Shown here in pieces: positions 25,591 to 34,470 of a DNA stretch of 64,000 bases (position 1 is the first letter of the stretch; each line of letters opens with the position of its first letter). The stretch lies in the NCBI RefSeq assembly GCF_947498805.1, contig NZ_CANMLT010000006.1:1-64000 (forward strand), in the 5' to 3' direction. The notes under the pieces are model-generated. The model was not told the DNA's origin and did no database searches. It saw only the letters and a program-made list of their open reading frames with translations. Both the position numbers and the translations under genes were made by a program. The DNA comes from an uncultured Tenacibaculum sp. GTDB taxonomy: Bacteria > Bacteroidota > Bacteroidia > Flavobacteriales > Flavobacteriaceae.

Positions 25591-27624
25591 TTAGTTCTTT
25601 GTTGGTAAGAAGCTATAGTTCTTAGCATAAAACTTCATTTGTTCTTCAAAAGTTTTAGGCTGTGCTATTTTAATATCTGTAATCTTTCCTTCTGCGTCCA
25701 TTACAGGCTCTAAAACTGGATTTACAAATCCACTATAAGGAGCTGATGTAAATTGCTTATTACGATCTAATACTTCTTTATGAATTGCTTGATCTACTTT
25801 TACACCATACCCTTCTACTAAAGCCTTCGCAGCTTCAAAATCTCCTTCAGACTTAATTCTTTGTGCTTCTTTTAATAAGCTTCCGAAGATATCACGTAAC
25901 TTCATATAATCGTTTACTACAAAAAATGTTTTACCATCTTTTACTACTTTTTCAATTACGTTGTCTTCCTTTCCTTGCTCAAAAGCCCAAGCTGATACCC
26001 ATTGACGGTTTACCATGTGATCTTCTTCAATATCATCACCTAAATTGATACGAATTAACTGCGTCATTAATCCATTTCTAATATATCCGTCATAAGCAGC
26101 CTTTCCTACTTTTTGCCAATCATCTACCAATCCTAACTCTTGCAATTTTGGATCCATTAAATAATACAACCCAACTAAATCTGCTCTACCTTCTTCCATC
26201 GTAGAAGCATAGTTCTTTAAGGTTTCTTTTGGCTGTCCAATTCCGTCATTAATTTTTCCAGAAGCATGACCAATTACCTCGTGTAATGCCGTGTGTAATT
26301 TATCTGCTAACTTTCCGTATTTAATCTCTAAATCAATTTCTTCTTGATCGTGAGCAAATTCTTTTAAACGTCCAGTTCCTCCAGCATTGTTATAAGAACC
26401 AATAATGTTTCCTAATGATACCGACTTAGATCCATGCTCTTGACGAATCCAGTTATTGTTTGGTAAGTTTACTCCAATTGGTGTACTAGGTGATGCATCT
26501 CCTGCTTCTCCTGCAACGTTTACCGTTTTGTAAGAAACTCCTACAACATTTTGTTTTTTATGTGCTGGAGATAAAGGTGAGTTATCTTCAAACCATTGTG
26601 CATTGTCTGACAATACCTTCATCTTTTTAGACATGTCAAAATCTTTAATTTCAACAATTGTCTCGTAAGAACCTCTATATCCTTTTGGATCATTATATAC
26701 TTCAATAAACCCGTTAATCCAATCAATATTTCCTTCGGTAGATTCAACCCAAGCAATTGCATATTGATCCCAAGTATCTAAGCTTCCAATTTTATAATAC
26801 TCAATTAATAATCCTAAAGCTTTTGCTTGCTTTTCATTTTCTGCAACTCCTTGTGCTTTTTCTAACCAATAAATAATTTTATCGATTGCAGCTCCATACA
26901 TTCCACCAGACTTCCATACTTTTTCAACAAGCTTTCCATCTTCTTTAACTAATTTAGAGTTTAATCCTGCCTCTACTGGCTTTCCTTCTGGACCTTTGTA
27001 TGCAGTTTCATAAAATGTTTCTACATCTTCACTAGTAATATCTGGTCCGTAAAAGTTAACTGCAGATGCCAATACATTATCAACTCCTGCCTTTTTGTTT
27101 ACTTTTTTATTGTCTTCATCATTAAAGATAACCGCTAAAGCTTCTGCTGATAATTCAGTGTTTGTTTCTTTTAATAATCCTTCTAAATATTCTTTAGAGA
27201 ACTCAGCTTTGATCTTATCATTTGAATAATGGTGGTGAATTCCGTTTGAAAACCAAACACGCTTTAAATAAGTCGTGAACTTTTTAAATTCTTCTGAATT
27301 TCTATCTCCTTTAAATTCGTCGTTTACTTTTTCTAAAGCTCTTCTTATTTCTAAGTTATGACGGTAGTTTTGATCCCACATAATATCACGCCCAGCTAAA
27401 CCTGCTTGCGTTAAATAATACACTAACTTTTTTTCTTTAAGTGTCAATTGATCAAAACCTGGAATTTGATATCGTAGTACTTTGATATCAGCAAATTGCT
27501 CTACTTCGTATTCGAAAGCTTTTTCTTTTTTTGTTGCTACCTGTGGTTCTTTTTTATTTTCTATGACACAGGAAACCAATAAGCTTGCTGCTACTGCAGT
27601 GCAAAGCATATATCTTAATTTCAT
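25591..27624 (-). CDS. Dipeptidyl-peptidase III-like metallopeptidase (family M49), lipoprotein
   Basis: A 677-residue periplasmic or outer-membrane lipoprotein (lipobox LLVSC, C19). The M49 zinc signature HEVIGH (about 446-451) and the second metal motif EEGRAD (about 481) are intact. M49 enzymes release dipeptides from the N terminus of peptides. Bacteroidota M49 proteins are often longer and lipidated, as here. Monocistronic, with its own terminator. Confidence 0.9.
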   Translation of the reverse strand: MKLRYMLCTAVAASLLVSCVIENKKEPQVATKKEKAFEYEVEQFADIKVLRYQIPGFDQLTLKEKKLVYYLTQAGLAGRDIMWDQNYRHNLEIRRALEKVNDEFKGDRNSEEFKKFTTYLKRVWFSNGIHHHYSNDKIKAEFSKEYLEGLLKETNTELSAEALAVIFNDEDNKKVNKKAGVDNVLASAVNFYGPDITSEDVETFYETAYKGPEGKPVEAGLNSKLVKEDGKLVEKVWKSGGMYGAAIDKIIYWLEKAQGVAENEKQAKALGLLIEYYKIGSLDTWDQYAIAWVESTEGNIDWINGFIEVYNDPKGYRGSYETIVEIKDFDMSKKMKVLSDNAQWFEDNSPLSPAHKKQNVVGVSYKTVNVAGEAGDASPSTPIGVNLPNNNWIRQEHGSKSVSLGNIIGSYNNAGGTGRLKEFAHDQEEIDLEIKYGKLADKLHTALHEVIGHASGKINDGIGQPKETLKNYASTMEEGRADLVGLYYLMDPKLQELGLVDDWQKVGKAAYDGYIRNGLMTQLIRINLGDDIEEDHMVNRQWVSAWAFEQGKEDNVIEKVVKDGKTFFVVNDYMKLRDIFGSLLKEAQRIKSEGDFEAAKALVEGYGVKVDQAIHKEVLDRNKQFTSAPYSGFVNPVLEPVMDAEGKITDIKIAQPKTFEEQMKFYAKNYSFLPTKN

Positions 27625-27668
27625 TGTATAAATATTTAAATTGATTTGTTGGAGGCTAAAGGTACAAA

Positions 27669-28229
27669 TTATACTTCGTTATAGCGGAAACAATCCGTTG
27701 TGTGATCATTTACCATGCCTGTAGCTTGCATGAATGCATAGATAACTGTTGAGCCTACAAATTTAAATCCTCTCTTTTTTAAATCTTTTGAAATCTTATC
27801 AGATAATTCGGTTGTTGCTGGTACATCTTCTCTTTTTTCAAAGGCATTTTTAATTGGCTTCCCATCTACAAACCCCCAAATATATTTTGAAAAAGAACCG
27901 TATTCCTCTTGTACTTTCATAAAAGCCTCTGCATTACTAATAGTCGCCTTTATTTTTAATTTATTTCTAATAATTCCTGCATTTTGCAGCAACTCATTAA
28001 ACTTATCTTCTTCGTACTTGGCTATCTTTTTATAATCAAAACTATCAAAGGCTTCTCTAAAGTTTTCTCGTTTTTTTAATACGGTAATCCAACTTAATCC
28101 AGCTTGAAAGGTTTCTAGTATTAAAAACTCAAATAAACTATCATCATCATATACCGGTACTCCCCACTCTTTATCATGGTATTCAATATATAAAGGATCT
28201 TCGCTTACCCAAAAACATCTTTGCTTCAT
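27669..28229 (-). CDS. tag: DNA-3-methyladenine glycosylase I
   Basis: A 186-residue base-excision repair enzyme. Signature: RCFWVSEDPLYIEYHDKEWGVPVYDD at the N terminus, FQAGLSWITVLKKRENFREAF, and the C-terminal zinc ligands in GMVNDHTTDCF. Removes 3-methyladenine from DNA. Length is normal. Confidence 0.96.
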   Translation of the reverse strand: MKQRCFWVSEDPLYIEYHDKEWGVPVYDDDSLFEFLILETFQAGLSWITVLKKRENFREAFDSFDYKKIAKYEEDKFNELLQNAGIIRNKLKIKATISNAEAFMKVQEEYGSFSKYIWGFVDGKPIKNAFEKREDVPATTELSDKISKDLKKRGFKFVGSTVIYAFMQATGMVNDHTTDCFRYNEV

Positions 28230-28327
28230 TTTTATTTGTTTTTTGTTGAAAATTACTGTTAAACAAGTTAAAAATCAATGAAAAACGGAATAATTTTTGC
28301 AACTTTATCTTTAAAGTTTTAGCGATT

Positions 28328-28759
28328 ATGAAAAAATTACCACACATATTATCATTAGTTATTATTGGGTGTATTTTATTTGCCTGTGCCTCAAACCCAA
28401 GTAAAGTTTCTTCTAACCAAAAAGAAGAACCCGTTGTAATAAAAAACGATAGCTTAGAATATGAGATTATTATTATTGATCCTGGGTTTACTAATTTTTT
28501 AAATACTGCCGCTAGACCCGTTGGTTTTTACTCTCAAACTTATTTAGAAAATAGAAATCGTTTGTTAGTTCCTGTTTGGAATTACCGTGTACAAACACCA
28601 AGTCAATTTAATCCGAATATTTATGAGAATATCATCAACTATCAACCTACCATTAATTATGGTTATGATGTAAATTATAAGCTCTATAATTATTTTGTAT
28701 TTGCCCAGCGAAAATACAATATGAATTTAGGGGTATTTGGAAGCACTTTACCGCGTTAA
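28328..28759 (+). CDS. DUF6146-like lipoprotein
   Basis: A 143-residue lipoprotein (lipobox LFAC, C20). The conserved segments EIIIIDPGFTNFLNT, PVGFYSQTYLENRNRLLVPVWN and YDVNYKLYNYFVFAQRKY match what I recall of DUF6146, a Bacteroidota family with no known function. It precedes sppA but has a separate promoter downstream. Confidence 0.75.
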   Translation: MKKLPHILSLVIIGCILFACASNPSKVSSNQKEEPVVIKNDSLEYEIIIIDPGFTNFLNTAARPVGFYSQTYLENRNRLLVPVWNYRVQTPSQFNPNIYENIINYQPTINYGYDVNYKLYNYFVFAQRKYNMNLGVFGSTLPR

Positions 28760-28769
28760 TGCTATCTAA

Positions 28770-28797
28770 TTGATAAGCATTAAATAACGTATATTTG
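28770..28797 (+). promoter_or_regulatory. Bacteroidota-type promoter of sppA
   Basis: TTG at 28770-28772, a 17-bp spacer, then TATATTTG at 28790-28797, a good fit to TTG - N17-23 - TAnnTTTG. It places the transcript start just before the ATG at 28816. Confidence 0.6.
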
Positions 28798-28815
28798 CCC
28801 CAAAAAATAAACCAT

Positions 28816-30561
28816 ATGAATTTTTTAAGAAATTTATTAGCCTCTATTTTGGGCTTCTTTATTGCCTTATTTTTAATCTTTGTATTCTTCTTTATTATAG
28901 CTGCTATTGCAGGAAGTGGTGATGAAGTTGTTGTAGATAGTAATTCTGTGCTAGAAATCGATTTGTCTACAGCTCTTAAAGATTATGCTCCTAAAGAGGA
29001 TAACCCTATTGCTGAAGCCTTAGAATTAACTGATGAGAAACTATCGTTAAATAAAGTTTTAAATGCTATTGAAAATGCAAAAAGTGATTCTAAGATAAAA
29101 GGAATTAGTATTCAATCTACTTTAGTTTCAGCTGGTATTGCTCAAACCCAAGCGATTAGAAAAAAGTTAGAAGAATTTAAAGAGAGTGGAAAATTTGTAT
29201 ATGCATATAATGATTTTTATACTCAAAAGAATTATTACTTAAGTTCTGTTGCAGACAGTGTTTTCTTAAACCCTGCAGGTACTATTGACTTTAAAGGTTT
29301 AGCTACTGAGATTTTATACTATAAAGATTTTGAAGATAAATACGGTATCAAGATGGAAGTAATTCGTCATGGTAAATATAAGAGTGCTGTAGAACCTTTT
29401 TTATCTAATGAAATGAGTGAAGCTAACAGAGAGCAAACCACTTCATTTTTAAAATCTATCTGGTCTCAAATTACCAAAGACATTAGCAATACTAGAAATA
29501 TTTCTGTAGAAGATTTAAATACGATTGCTGATAATTTAAACGGAAGAACTCCTACCCTAGCTCAAGAAAACAAACTTATAGATGGTATTATTTATAATGA
29601 TGAATATCTTGATAAGTTAGATACGGCTATTGGTACTGAAGCAAGTACTATTTCTTTAGAAGAATACATTCAGGCTGGAAAAGGATATATTTCTTCAACA
29701 GCTAAAAACAAGATTGCTGTTATTTATGCTCAAGGAGAGATTATTTATGGTGAGGGTGACGAAGATCGTATTGGTCAGGGACTAATTAATAAAGCTATTC
29801 GTAAAGCTCGAGAAGATGATAAAGTTAAAGCCATTGTTTTACGTGTAAATTCTCCTGGAGGTAGCGCCTTAACTTCTGAATTAATTTGGCGTGAATTAGA
29901 ATTGACTAAAAAAGAAAAACCAATTGTAGTTTCTATGGGTAATGTTGCCGCTTCTGGTGGATATTATATTGCTTGCAATGCAAATAAAATTATTGCAGAA
30001 CCAACTACGATTACAGGTTCTATTGGCGTATTTGGAGCAATACCAAATGTACATGAACTTGCCAATGATATAGGAATCAATGCAGAACAAGTTTCAACTA
30101 ACAACAGCCCAAGTTATAGCGTTTTTGAACCTATGAGTAAAAGGTTTTACGACGTAACAAAAGAAGGTGTTGAAGATATTTACAAAACGTTCGTAAACAG
30201 GGTTTCTGAAGGTAGAAACATGACCTTTGAACAGGTTAACGAAATTGCTCAAGGTAGAGTTTGGTCTGGAACGGAAGCAATTGCTAATGGATTGGTAGAT
30301 GAATTGGGTGGTTTAGAAACGGCAATTATGGCTGCTGCGGATTTAGCAGAAATTGAAGACTATAAGATTAGAAACTATCCGAATTATCATACAGATATAA
30401 AAGACGCTTTTAAGTTATCTCCTTTTGGTAAAGTTTCTAAAGAAGATATTATTAAAGAGGCTCTTGGAGAGGAAAACTTTAGACTATATAATAATATCAA
30501 TCAACTACGAAATCTAAAAGGTATTCAAGCGAGGCTTCCTTTTATAATCGATATTAAATAA
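28816..30561 (+). CDS. sppA: Signal peptide peptidase SppA (67K type)
   Basis: A 581-residue inner-membrane serine protease that degrades residual signal peptides. An N-terminal membrane helix (about 10-30) precedes two ClpP-like S49 domains. Catalytic pair: K189 in YKSAVEPF and S380 in ASGGYYIA, the arrangement of the long duplicated SppA. I chose the ATG at 28816, 19 bp after the promoter -7 box. Terminator follows. Confidence 0.93.
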   Translation: MNFLRNLLASILGFFIALFLIFVFFFIIAAIAGSGDEVVVDSNSVLEIDLSTALKDYAPKEDNPIAEALELTDEKLSLNKVLNAIENAKSDSKIKGISIQSTLVSAGIAQTQAIRKKLEEFKESGKFVYAYNDFYTQKNYYLSSVADSVFLNPAGTIDFKGLATEILYYKDFEDKYGIKMEVIRHGKYKSAVEPFLSNEMSEANREQTTSFLKSIWSQITKDISNTRNISVEDLNTIADNLNGRTPTLAQENKLIDGIIYNDEYLDKLDTAIGTEASTISLEEYIQAGKGYISSTAKNKIAVIYAQGEIIYGEGDEDRIGQGLINKAIRKAREDDKVKAIVLRVNSPGGSALTSELIWRELELTKKEKPIVVSMGNVAASGGYYIACNANKIIAEPTTITGSIGVFGAIPNVHELANDIGINAEQVSTNNSPSYSVFEPMSKRFYDVTKEGVEDIYKTFVNRVSEGRNMTFEQVNEIAQGRVWSGTEAIANGLVDELGGLETAIMAAADLAEIEDYKIRNYPNYHTDIKDAFKLSPFGKVSKEDIIKEALGEENFRLYNNINQLRNLKGIQARLPFIIDIK

Positions 30562-30564
30562 ACT

Positions 30565-30597
30565 AAAAAAACCTCGAGAAAATTCTCGAGGTTTTTT
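30565..30597 (+). terminator. Rho-independent terminator of sppA
   Basis: AAAAAACCTCGAGAA pairs with the complementary CTCGAGGTTTTTT; long T run; between convergent genes, so it may also stop the repressor gene at 30611. Confidence 0.9.
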
Positions 30598-30610
30598 ATT
30601 TATAGATAGT

Positions 30611-31006
30611 TTACTTGTCTTCTAGATAGTTCTTGATCTGCTTTTTTACGACTTCTTTCACTACTACATCTTCTTCTAAAAAAAGCTCCAATAGTACCGA
30701 CTTCACCTTATCTTTAAATTCGATTTTAGTATACTCTAGCGGAGTGTCGTTAAGAATGGCTGTTTTATCATTTTCTAAAAACATACTTCCTTTACCGGTT
30801 AACAACCATGTTGGGTCTATTTCGGGAAATGTTTGTAGAATTTTGTTTAACACATTACTTTTAAATGCAGATTTTCTTCTTATAGCAGAACCTATAGAGT
30901 TGTTAGAAACATTGATCAACTCTTCGAAAGACCTAATATTTAACCTTTTATGAATAATTATTTCTTCAACTCTTTTATATGTTTCATCGATAAACTCACT
31001 CATCAA
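30611..31006 (-). CDS. Phage-repressor-like HTH regulator
   Basis: A 131-residue protein with an N-terminal Cro/CI-type HTH (about 20-70; RSFEELINVSNNSIGSAIRR) followed by the PEIDPTWLLTGKGSMFL segment frequent in Bacteroidota prophage and conjugative-element repressors. The remainder is a charged helix, likely for dimerisation. No S24 peptidase domain. It is divergent from a small gene at 31148, across a 141-bp region with repeated sequences that could be its operators. Confidence 0.8.
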   Translation of the reverse strand: MMSEFIDETYKRVEEIIIHKRLNIRSFEELINVSNNSIGSAIRRKSAFKSNVLNKILQTFPEIDPTWLLTGKGSMFLENDKTAILNDTPLEYTKIEFKDKVKSVLLELFLEEDVVVKEVVKKQIKNYLEDK

Positions 31007-31036
31007 AACAATAACTTTTTTCTAATTTATTTGAAT

Positions 31037-31099
31037 TTTGTTTTCTTTTCAGAATTTTGTTCGTATCTTTGTTTTATCACAAGTACAAGACACGTACAA
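31037..31099 (+). promoter_or_regulatory. Divergent promoter with candidate repressor operators
   Basis: TTG (31038-31040), 23-bp spacer, TATCTTTG (31064-31071) drives the small gene rightward. GAATTTTGTT occurs at 31033 and again at 31052, inside this promoter, 19 bp apart. GTACAA occurs at 31083 and 31094, 11 bp apart, just after the start site. Direct repeats spaced about one and two helical turns are expected for a dimeric HTH protein. Confidence 0.5.
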
Positions 31100-31147
31100 A
31101 TATAATTTAATTGTGACGTGTTTTATAAAAAATTAGCTAGAGTTTTT

Positions 31148-31417
31148 ATGATTACAAACACACAACGAAATGAATTAGAAAAAATTAAACCTCCCAAATA
31201 CAGGGAGAAGGTACAGGAATACTTAACGCAACAAGGCCATCATTTTTCTTTAGAAACGATACAAAAGGTATATTCTGGCAAAAGAAGCAACTTGATTGTA
31301 GCAAAAGGTATTATTATTGTTTTTAACGAATACTTTAAGGAAAAACAGTCTGTACATTTAAAGCTCAACAATTTAATTAACCAAATTAACAAAGATGATA
31401 AGCCTATGAAGAAATAA
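31148..31417 (+). CDS. Small hypothetical protein, possibly DNA-binding
   Basis: An 89-residue basic protein starting MITNTQRNELEKIKPPKYR; helix-rich with HFSLETIQKVYSGKRSNLIVAKGI, which could be a divergent HTH. Divergent from the HTH repressor and preceded by a good promoter with repeats. The ATG at 31148 is preferred over an upstream GTG because the latter would lie too near the promoter. Resembles a Cro-like partner of the repressor. Function uncertain. Confidence 0.55.
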   Translation: MITNTQRNELEKIKPPKYREKVQEYLTQQGHHFSLETIQKVYSGKRSNLIVAKGIIIVFNEYFKEKQSVHLKLNNLINQINKDDKPMKK

Positions 31418-31772
31418 AAACAAACAAAACGCTAAACCTACTTACACAAAGCACACTTTATAGTTTTTACTCCTTAAACCTATATTTCTCTCCACTTTTA
31501 AGGATTAACTAATGTAAACCCTCCTCACTAAAATTTTAACAAACACATAATTCTCTGTAGTACAGATACTACGGACAGGGATTATACACACCAAAATTAT
31601 ACGAAAACAACACTTTTTTCTAGAAGCATGGTACAAACCGTGTTTTCTAGACAGGTGTTATACACGCTAACAAAATTCTAATCAGAAGAGAAAATAGAAA
31701 ACTGTCATTAAAATTGGGGTACTTCTGCTTAGCTATTCTTTTGTTATAGCCAGAGAGACTTTAATTTTATTT
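31418..31772 (+). repeat. Non-coding region with two hairpin-plus-TTATACAC units
   Basis: No supported gene in 355 bp. Two units recur: hairpin GTAGTA-CAGA-TACTAC (31557-31572), then GGACAGGGATTATACAC (31573-31589); and hairpin 31619-31651 (arms TCTAGAA..CATGGT / ACCGTG..TTCTAGA), whose last bases run into ACAGGTGTTATACAC (31651-31665). The pattern hairpin + ACAGGnnTTATACAC could be an RNA motif, paired protein sites or a cis-acting DNA element. Confidence 0.5.
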
Positions 31773-32228
31773 ATGAAAGGGAAGAATCAAAATACTCAAA
31801 AAGACATTATAGTAAACATCTTAGTAAATGCTAATACCTTTGTTACTAAATGTAACAACTTTCTTAACAACATGCTAGATTATAGCATTGAAAGCCTACA
31901 AATTGTAGAGGAGGAGATTTTAGAAAAAGTATCTAAAAATCTACAAAACTATGATGAAATTATGCAATCCTTCATCATCAATCAAACCGGAAGTTACATT
32001 TTTGAGGTAGCAAGAAGGAATTTTGGAGGAAAATACTATTGGTATGATCCTTTAAATCAACCAATGTTAATTACGGGTCAGCCCATTTTTGAGGTTTCAA
32101 TGGTAGCTTTTGAAAAAGTAAAACAACGAATAGAAAACGGTAGCAAACACAATATACCCTTCTTTTTTAAAGGGTACACTCACAGCGTAAGAACAGCTAA
32201 ACAAGGTGATCAAATAATGATATATTAA
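31773..32228 (+). CDS. Hypothetical protein, 151 aa
   Basis: A 151-residue soluble protein. The N-terminal half is helical; the second half has the pattern GGKYYWYDPLNQPMLITGQP, FEVSMVAFEKVKQRIENG and IPFFFKGYTHSVRTAKQGD, which I have seen in uncharacterised Bacteroidota proteins but cannot name. It follows the structured non-coding stretch and a phage-type regulator, so it may be part of a small accessory module. No signal peptide. Confidence 0.6.
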   Translation: MKGKNQNTQKDIIVNILVNANTFVTKCNNFLNNMLDYSIESLQIVEEEILEKVSKNLQNYDEIMQSFIINQTGSYIFEVARRNFGGKYYWYDPLNQPMLITGQPIFEVSMVAFEKVKQRIENGSKHNIPFFFKGYTHSVRTAKQGDQIMIY

Positions 32229-32238
32229 TATCGTATTC

Positions 32239-33003
32239 CTACAAAAACGTAACTAATGCTTCATAAAAACCTTTAGGATTTTCTGCATGAAGCCAGTGCC
32301 CTGCATTGGCCACTGTTTTAATGATTGCTTTTGGAAAATGTGCTTTTATCAAAGGTTCTTCATCGGTAGAAATATACCCTGAGTTTGCTCCTCTTAAAAA
32401 CAAGGTTTCTCCTTCGTACATTGTAAAAGAAGGCAAAGCTTCTCCTACTTCGCTATTGTTTTCTGTGAGCGATTTTAAATTAAAACGAAAAGCCAATTCC
32501 GTTTTATCCTTTCTGTACACGCTTTTTAATAAAAATTGACGTACTCCCGGCTCAGGTATTAATTCAGCAAGTTTTTCATCTACCAACTTTCTTGAGTTTT
32601 GTACAGCAAAATCAACAGAGTTTAATGCTGCTAAAATATCATGATGATGTGGCGGATACATTCTTGGAGAAATATCAGCCACAATTAACTTCGTTACAAG
32701 TTCTGGGTATTCGGTAGCAAAAAGCATGGCCGTTTTCCCTCCCATAGAATGACCTAGTATATAAACATTCTCTAACTCATGATGGGCAATGTAATTATAT
32801 AAATCTTCTACCAACAACTCGTAATCAAAGGCATCTGCATGGAAACTTCTTCCATGATTTCGTTGATCTATCAAATGTACTTCATATCCATCTTCAGCTA
32901 AAGCATTCGCATGAGTTTTCCAATTGTCACCCATTCCAAAGTACCCATGAAGAATCAACAAAGGTTGTCCGTTTCCTACAATACGTGAATGAAGAATTTC
33001 CAT
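32239..33003 (-). CDS. Alpha/beta hydrolase (YbfF-like esterase)
   Basis: A 254-residue alpha/beta hydrolase. Nucleophile S86 in GHSMGG, oxyanion LHGYFGMGDNW near residues 18-28, and the late catalytic His in NAGHWLHAENP are visible. Family members are carboxylesterases or thioesterases. It lies 3 bp after pdxJ on the same strand, hence co-transcribed, though no pathway link is obvious. Confidence 0.88.
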   Translation of the reverse strand: MEILHSRIVGNGQPLLILHGYFGMGDNWKTHANALAEDGYEVHLIDQRNHGRSFHADAFDYELLVEDLYNYIAHHELENVYILGHSMGGKTAMLFATEYPELVTKLIVADISPRMYPPHHHDILAALNSVDFAVQNSRKLVDEKLAELIPEPGVRQFLLKSVYRKDKTELAFRFNLKSLTENNSEVGEALPSFTMYEGETLFLRGANSGYISTDEEPLIKAHFPKAIIKTVANAGHWLHAENPKGFYEALVTFL

Positions 33004-33006
33004 AAA

Positions 33007-33720
33007 TTATTTTAATCTGTGTAAATACATATTTACCACATTCTGAATTCCTAAATAGATACTTTCAGAAATTAAAGCATGCCCAATAGACACCTCTGCT
33101 AAATGAGGAATATTTTGTTTGAAAAACGCAATATTCTCAAGGTTTAAATCATGCCCTGCATTGATTCCTAAGCCTAAATCATGTGCTAATATAGCAGCCT
33201 CTGTATATGGCCTTACAGCATCTTTATTTCCTTTTTCAAACTCAGAAGCAAAATGCTCTGTGTACAACTCAATTCTATCAGTTCCTGTCTTTGCAGCTGC
33301 CTCAATAAGCTTTAGATCGGTATCTATAAAAATAGAAGTTCTAATTCCTGCATTTTTAAATTCACTAATAACCTCTTGTAAGTATGATTGGTGTGTTACC
33401 GTATCCCAACCTGCATTTGATGTTAATACATCTTCTCCATCTGGTACTAGGGTTACCTGTGTAGGATTCACCGCTAAAACCAAATCCATAAATTGTTGAA
33501 TTGGATTTCCTTCAATATTATACTCTGTAGTAACAATTGGTTTTAAATCATAAGCATCTTGATAACGAATATGACGTTCATCTGGTCTTGGATGTATTGT
33601 AATCCCCTCAGCCCCGAACTCCTGAACATCTGTTGCTACTTGTAATAAGTTAGGTACATTACCTCCTCTCGAATTACGCAAGGTGGCTATTTTATTAATA
33701 TTTACGCTTAACTTTGTCAT
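33007..33720 (-). CDS. pdxJ: Pyridoxine 5'-phosphate synthase
   Basis: Condenses 1-deoxyxylulose 5-phosphate with 3-amino-2-oxopropyl phosphate in vitamin B6 synthesis. The 237-residue TIM-barrel protein has [17 protein letters not shown], the HPRPDERHI motif, VTLVPDG, and the late [10 protein letters not shown] and SIGHALISE segments. Divergent from the CBS-domain gene. Confidence 0.96.
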   Translation of the reverse strand: MTKLSVNINKIATLRNSRGGNVPNLLQVATDVQEFGAEGITIHPRPDERHIRYQDAYDLKPIVTTEYNIEGNPIQQFMDLVLAVNPTQVTLVPDGEDVLTSNAGWDTVTHQSYLQEVISEFKNAGIRTSIFIDTDLKLIEAAAKTGTDRIELYTEHFASEFEKGNKDAVRPYTEAAILAHDLGLGINAGHDLNLENIAFFKQNIPHLAEVSIGHALISESIYLGIQNVVNMYLHRLK

Positions 33721-33779
33721 CTCATAAATTTAAGATGCAAAGGTAACGCATTCCAAGATTTTAAACTATATTCGTAGTA

Positions 33780-34439
33780 ATGAATATTAATGATTTCATA
33801 TTAAAAGAAATTAAAGCACTTAAACTAAGTAATACCGTAAAAAGTGCTCAACAAATGTGTAAGGATTTACCTATTACACACATACCTATTGTTGAAAATG
33901 GAAAACTCATAGGTTGTTTACCTGAGAGTGATATTCAAACAATTGAAGATAATAACCAAACACTACAAGAATATTCTTATTTACTAGATCATTTCCATAC
34001 ACACGAAAAAGCTACATTACTAGATTTAGTTGTTTTGTTTGCCGATAATGATTGTAACCTAATTCCTGTATTAAACAAGAACATGAATTATATTGGTTAC
34101 TATGAACTAGGTGATATTCTGGATGCTTTTGCTGATAGCCCATTTTTGCACAATGAGAGTGAAACACTGATTATTGAGAAAAACAGAACTGATTACTCAA
34201 TGAGTCAAATAGCTCAAATTGTTGAAGCAAATAATGCGCAGCTATTAGGACTTTATATATCCTCTCAAAATCAAGATAACGTGCAGGTTACCTTAAAAGT
34301 CACTTCTGAAGAAGTAAACGAAATCATTCAAACTTTTCGTAGATACAATTATAATGTTGTTACGCAACATGAAGATGATACCTATTTGGAAGAGCTTAAA
34401 GACAGAGCTGAATATTTGAGACGATACTTAGACATGTAA
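33780..34439 (+). CDS. CBS-domain protein (AcuB-like)
   Basis: A 219-residue protein with a CBS pair (about 1-120; ITHIPIVENGKLIGCLPESDI and CNLIPVLNKNMNYIGYYELGDIL) and a C-terminal ACT-like region (YSMSQIAQIVEANNAQLLGLYIS). CBS pairs bind adenosyl nucleotides. It stands 31 bp before nadK, in an arrangement I recall as conserved in flavobacteria, so a regulatory link to NAD(P) or energy status is plausible. Confidence 0.82.
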   Translation: MNINDFILKEIKALKLSNTVKSAQQMCKDLPITHIPIVENGKLIGCLPESDIQTIEDNNQTLQEYSYLLDHFHTHEKATLLDLVVLFADNDCNLIPVLNKNMNYIGYYELGDILDAFADSPFLHNESETLIIEKNRTDYSMSQIAQIVEANNAQLLGLYISSQNQDNVQVTLKVTSEEVNEIIQTFRRYNYNVVTQHEDDTYLEELKDRAEYLRRYLDM

Positions 34440-34470
34440 AATTGTCTTTAAACTAATCAATTTTTATTAC

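Noticed and set aside
31418..31772. CRISPR array or origin iterons in the non-coding stretch
   Set aside because: Only two units, with unlike hairpins and no equal spacers; no cas or replication gene nearby.
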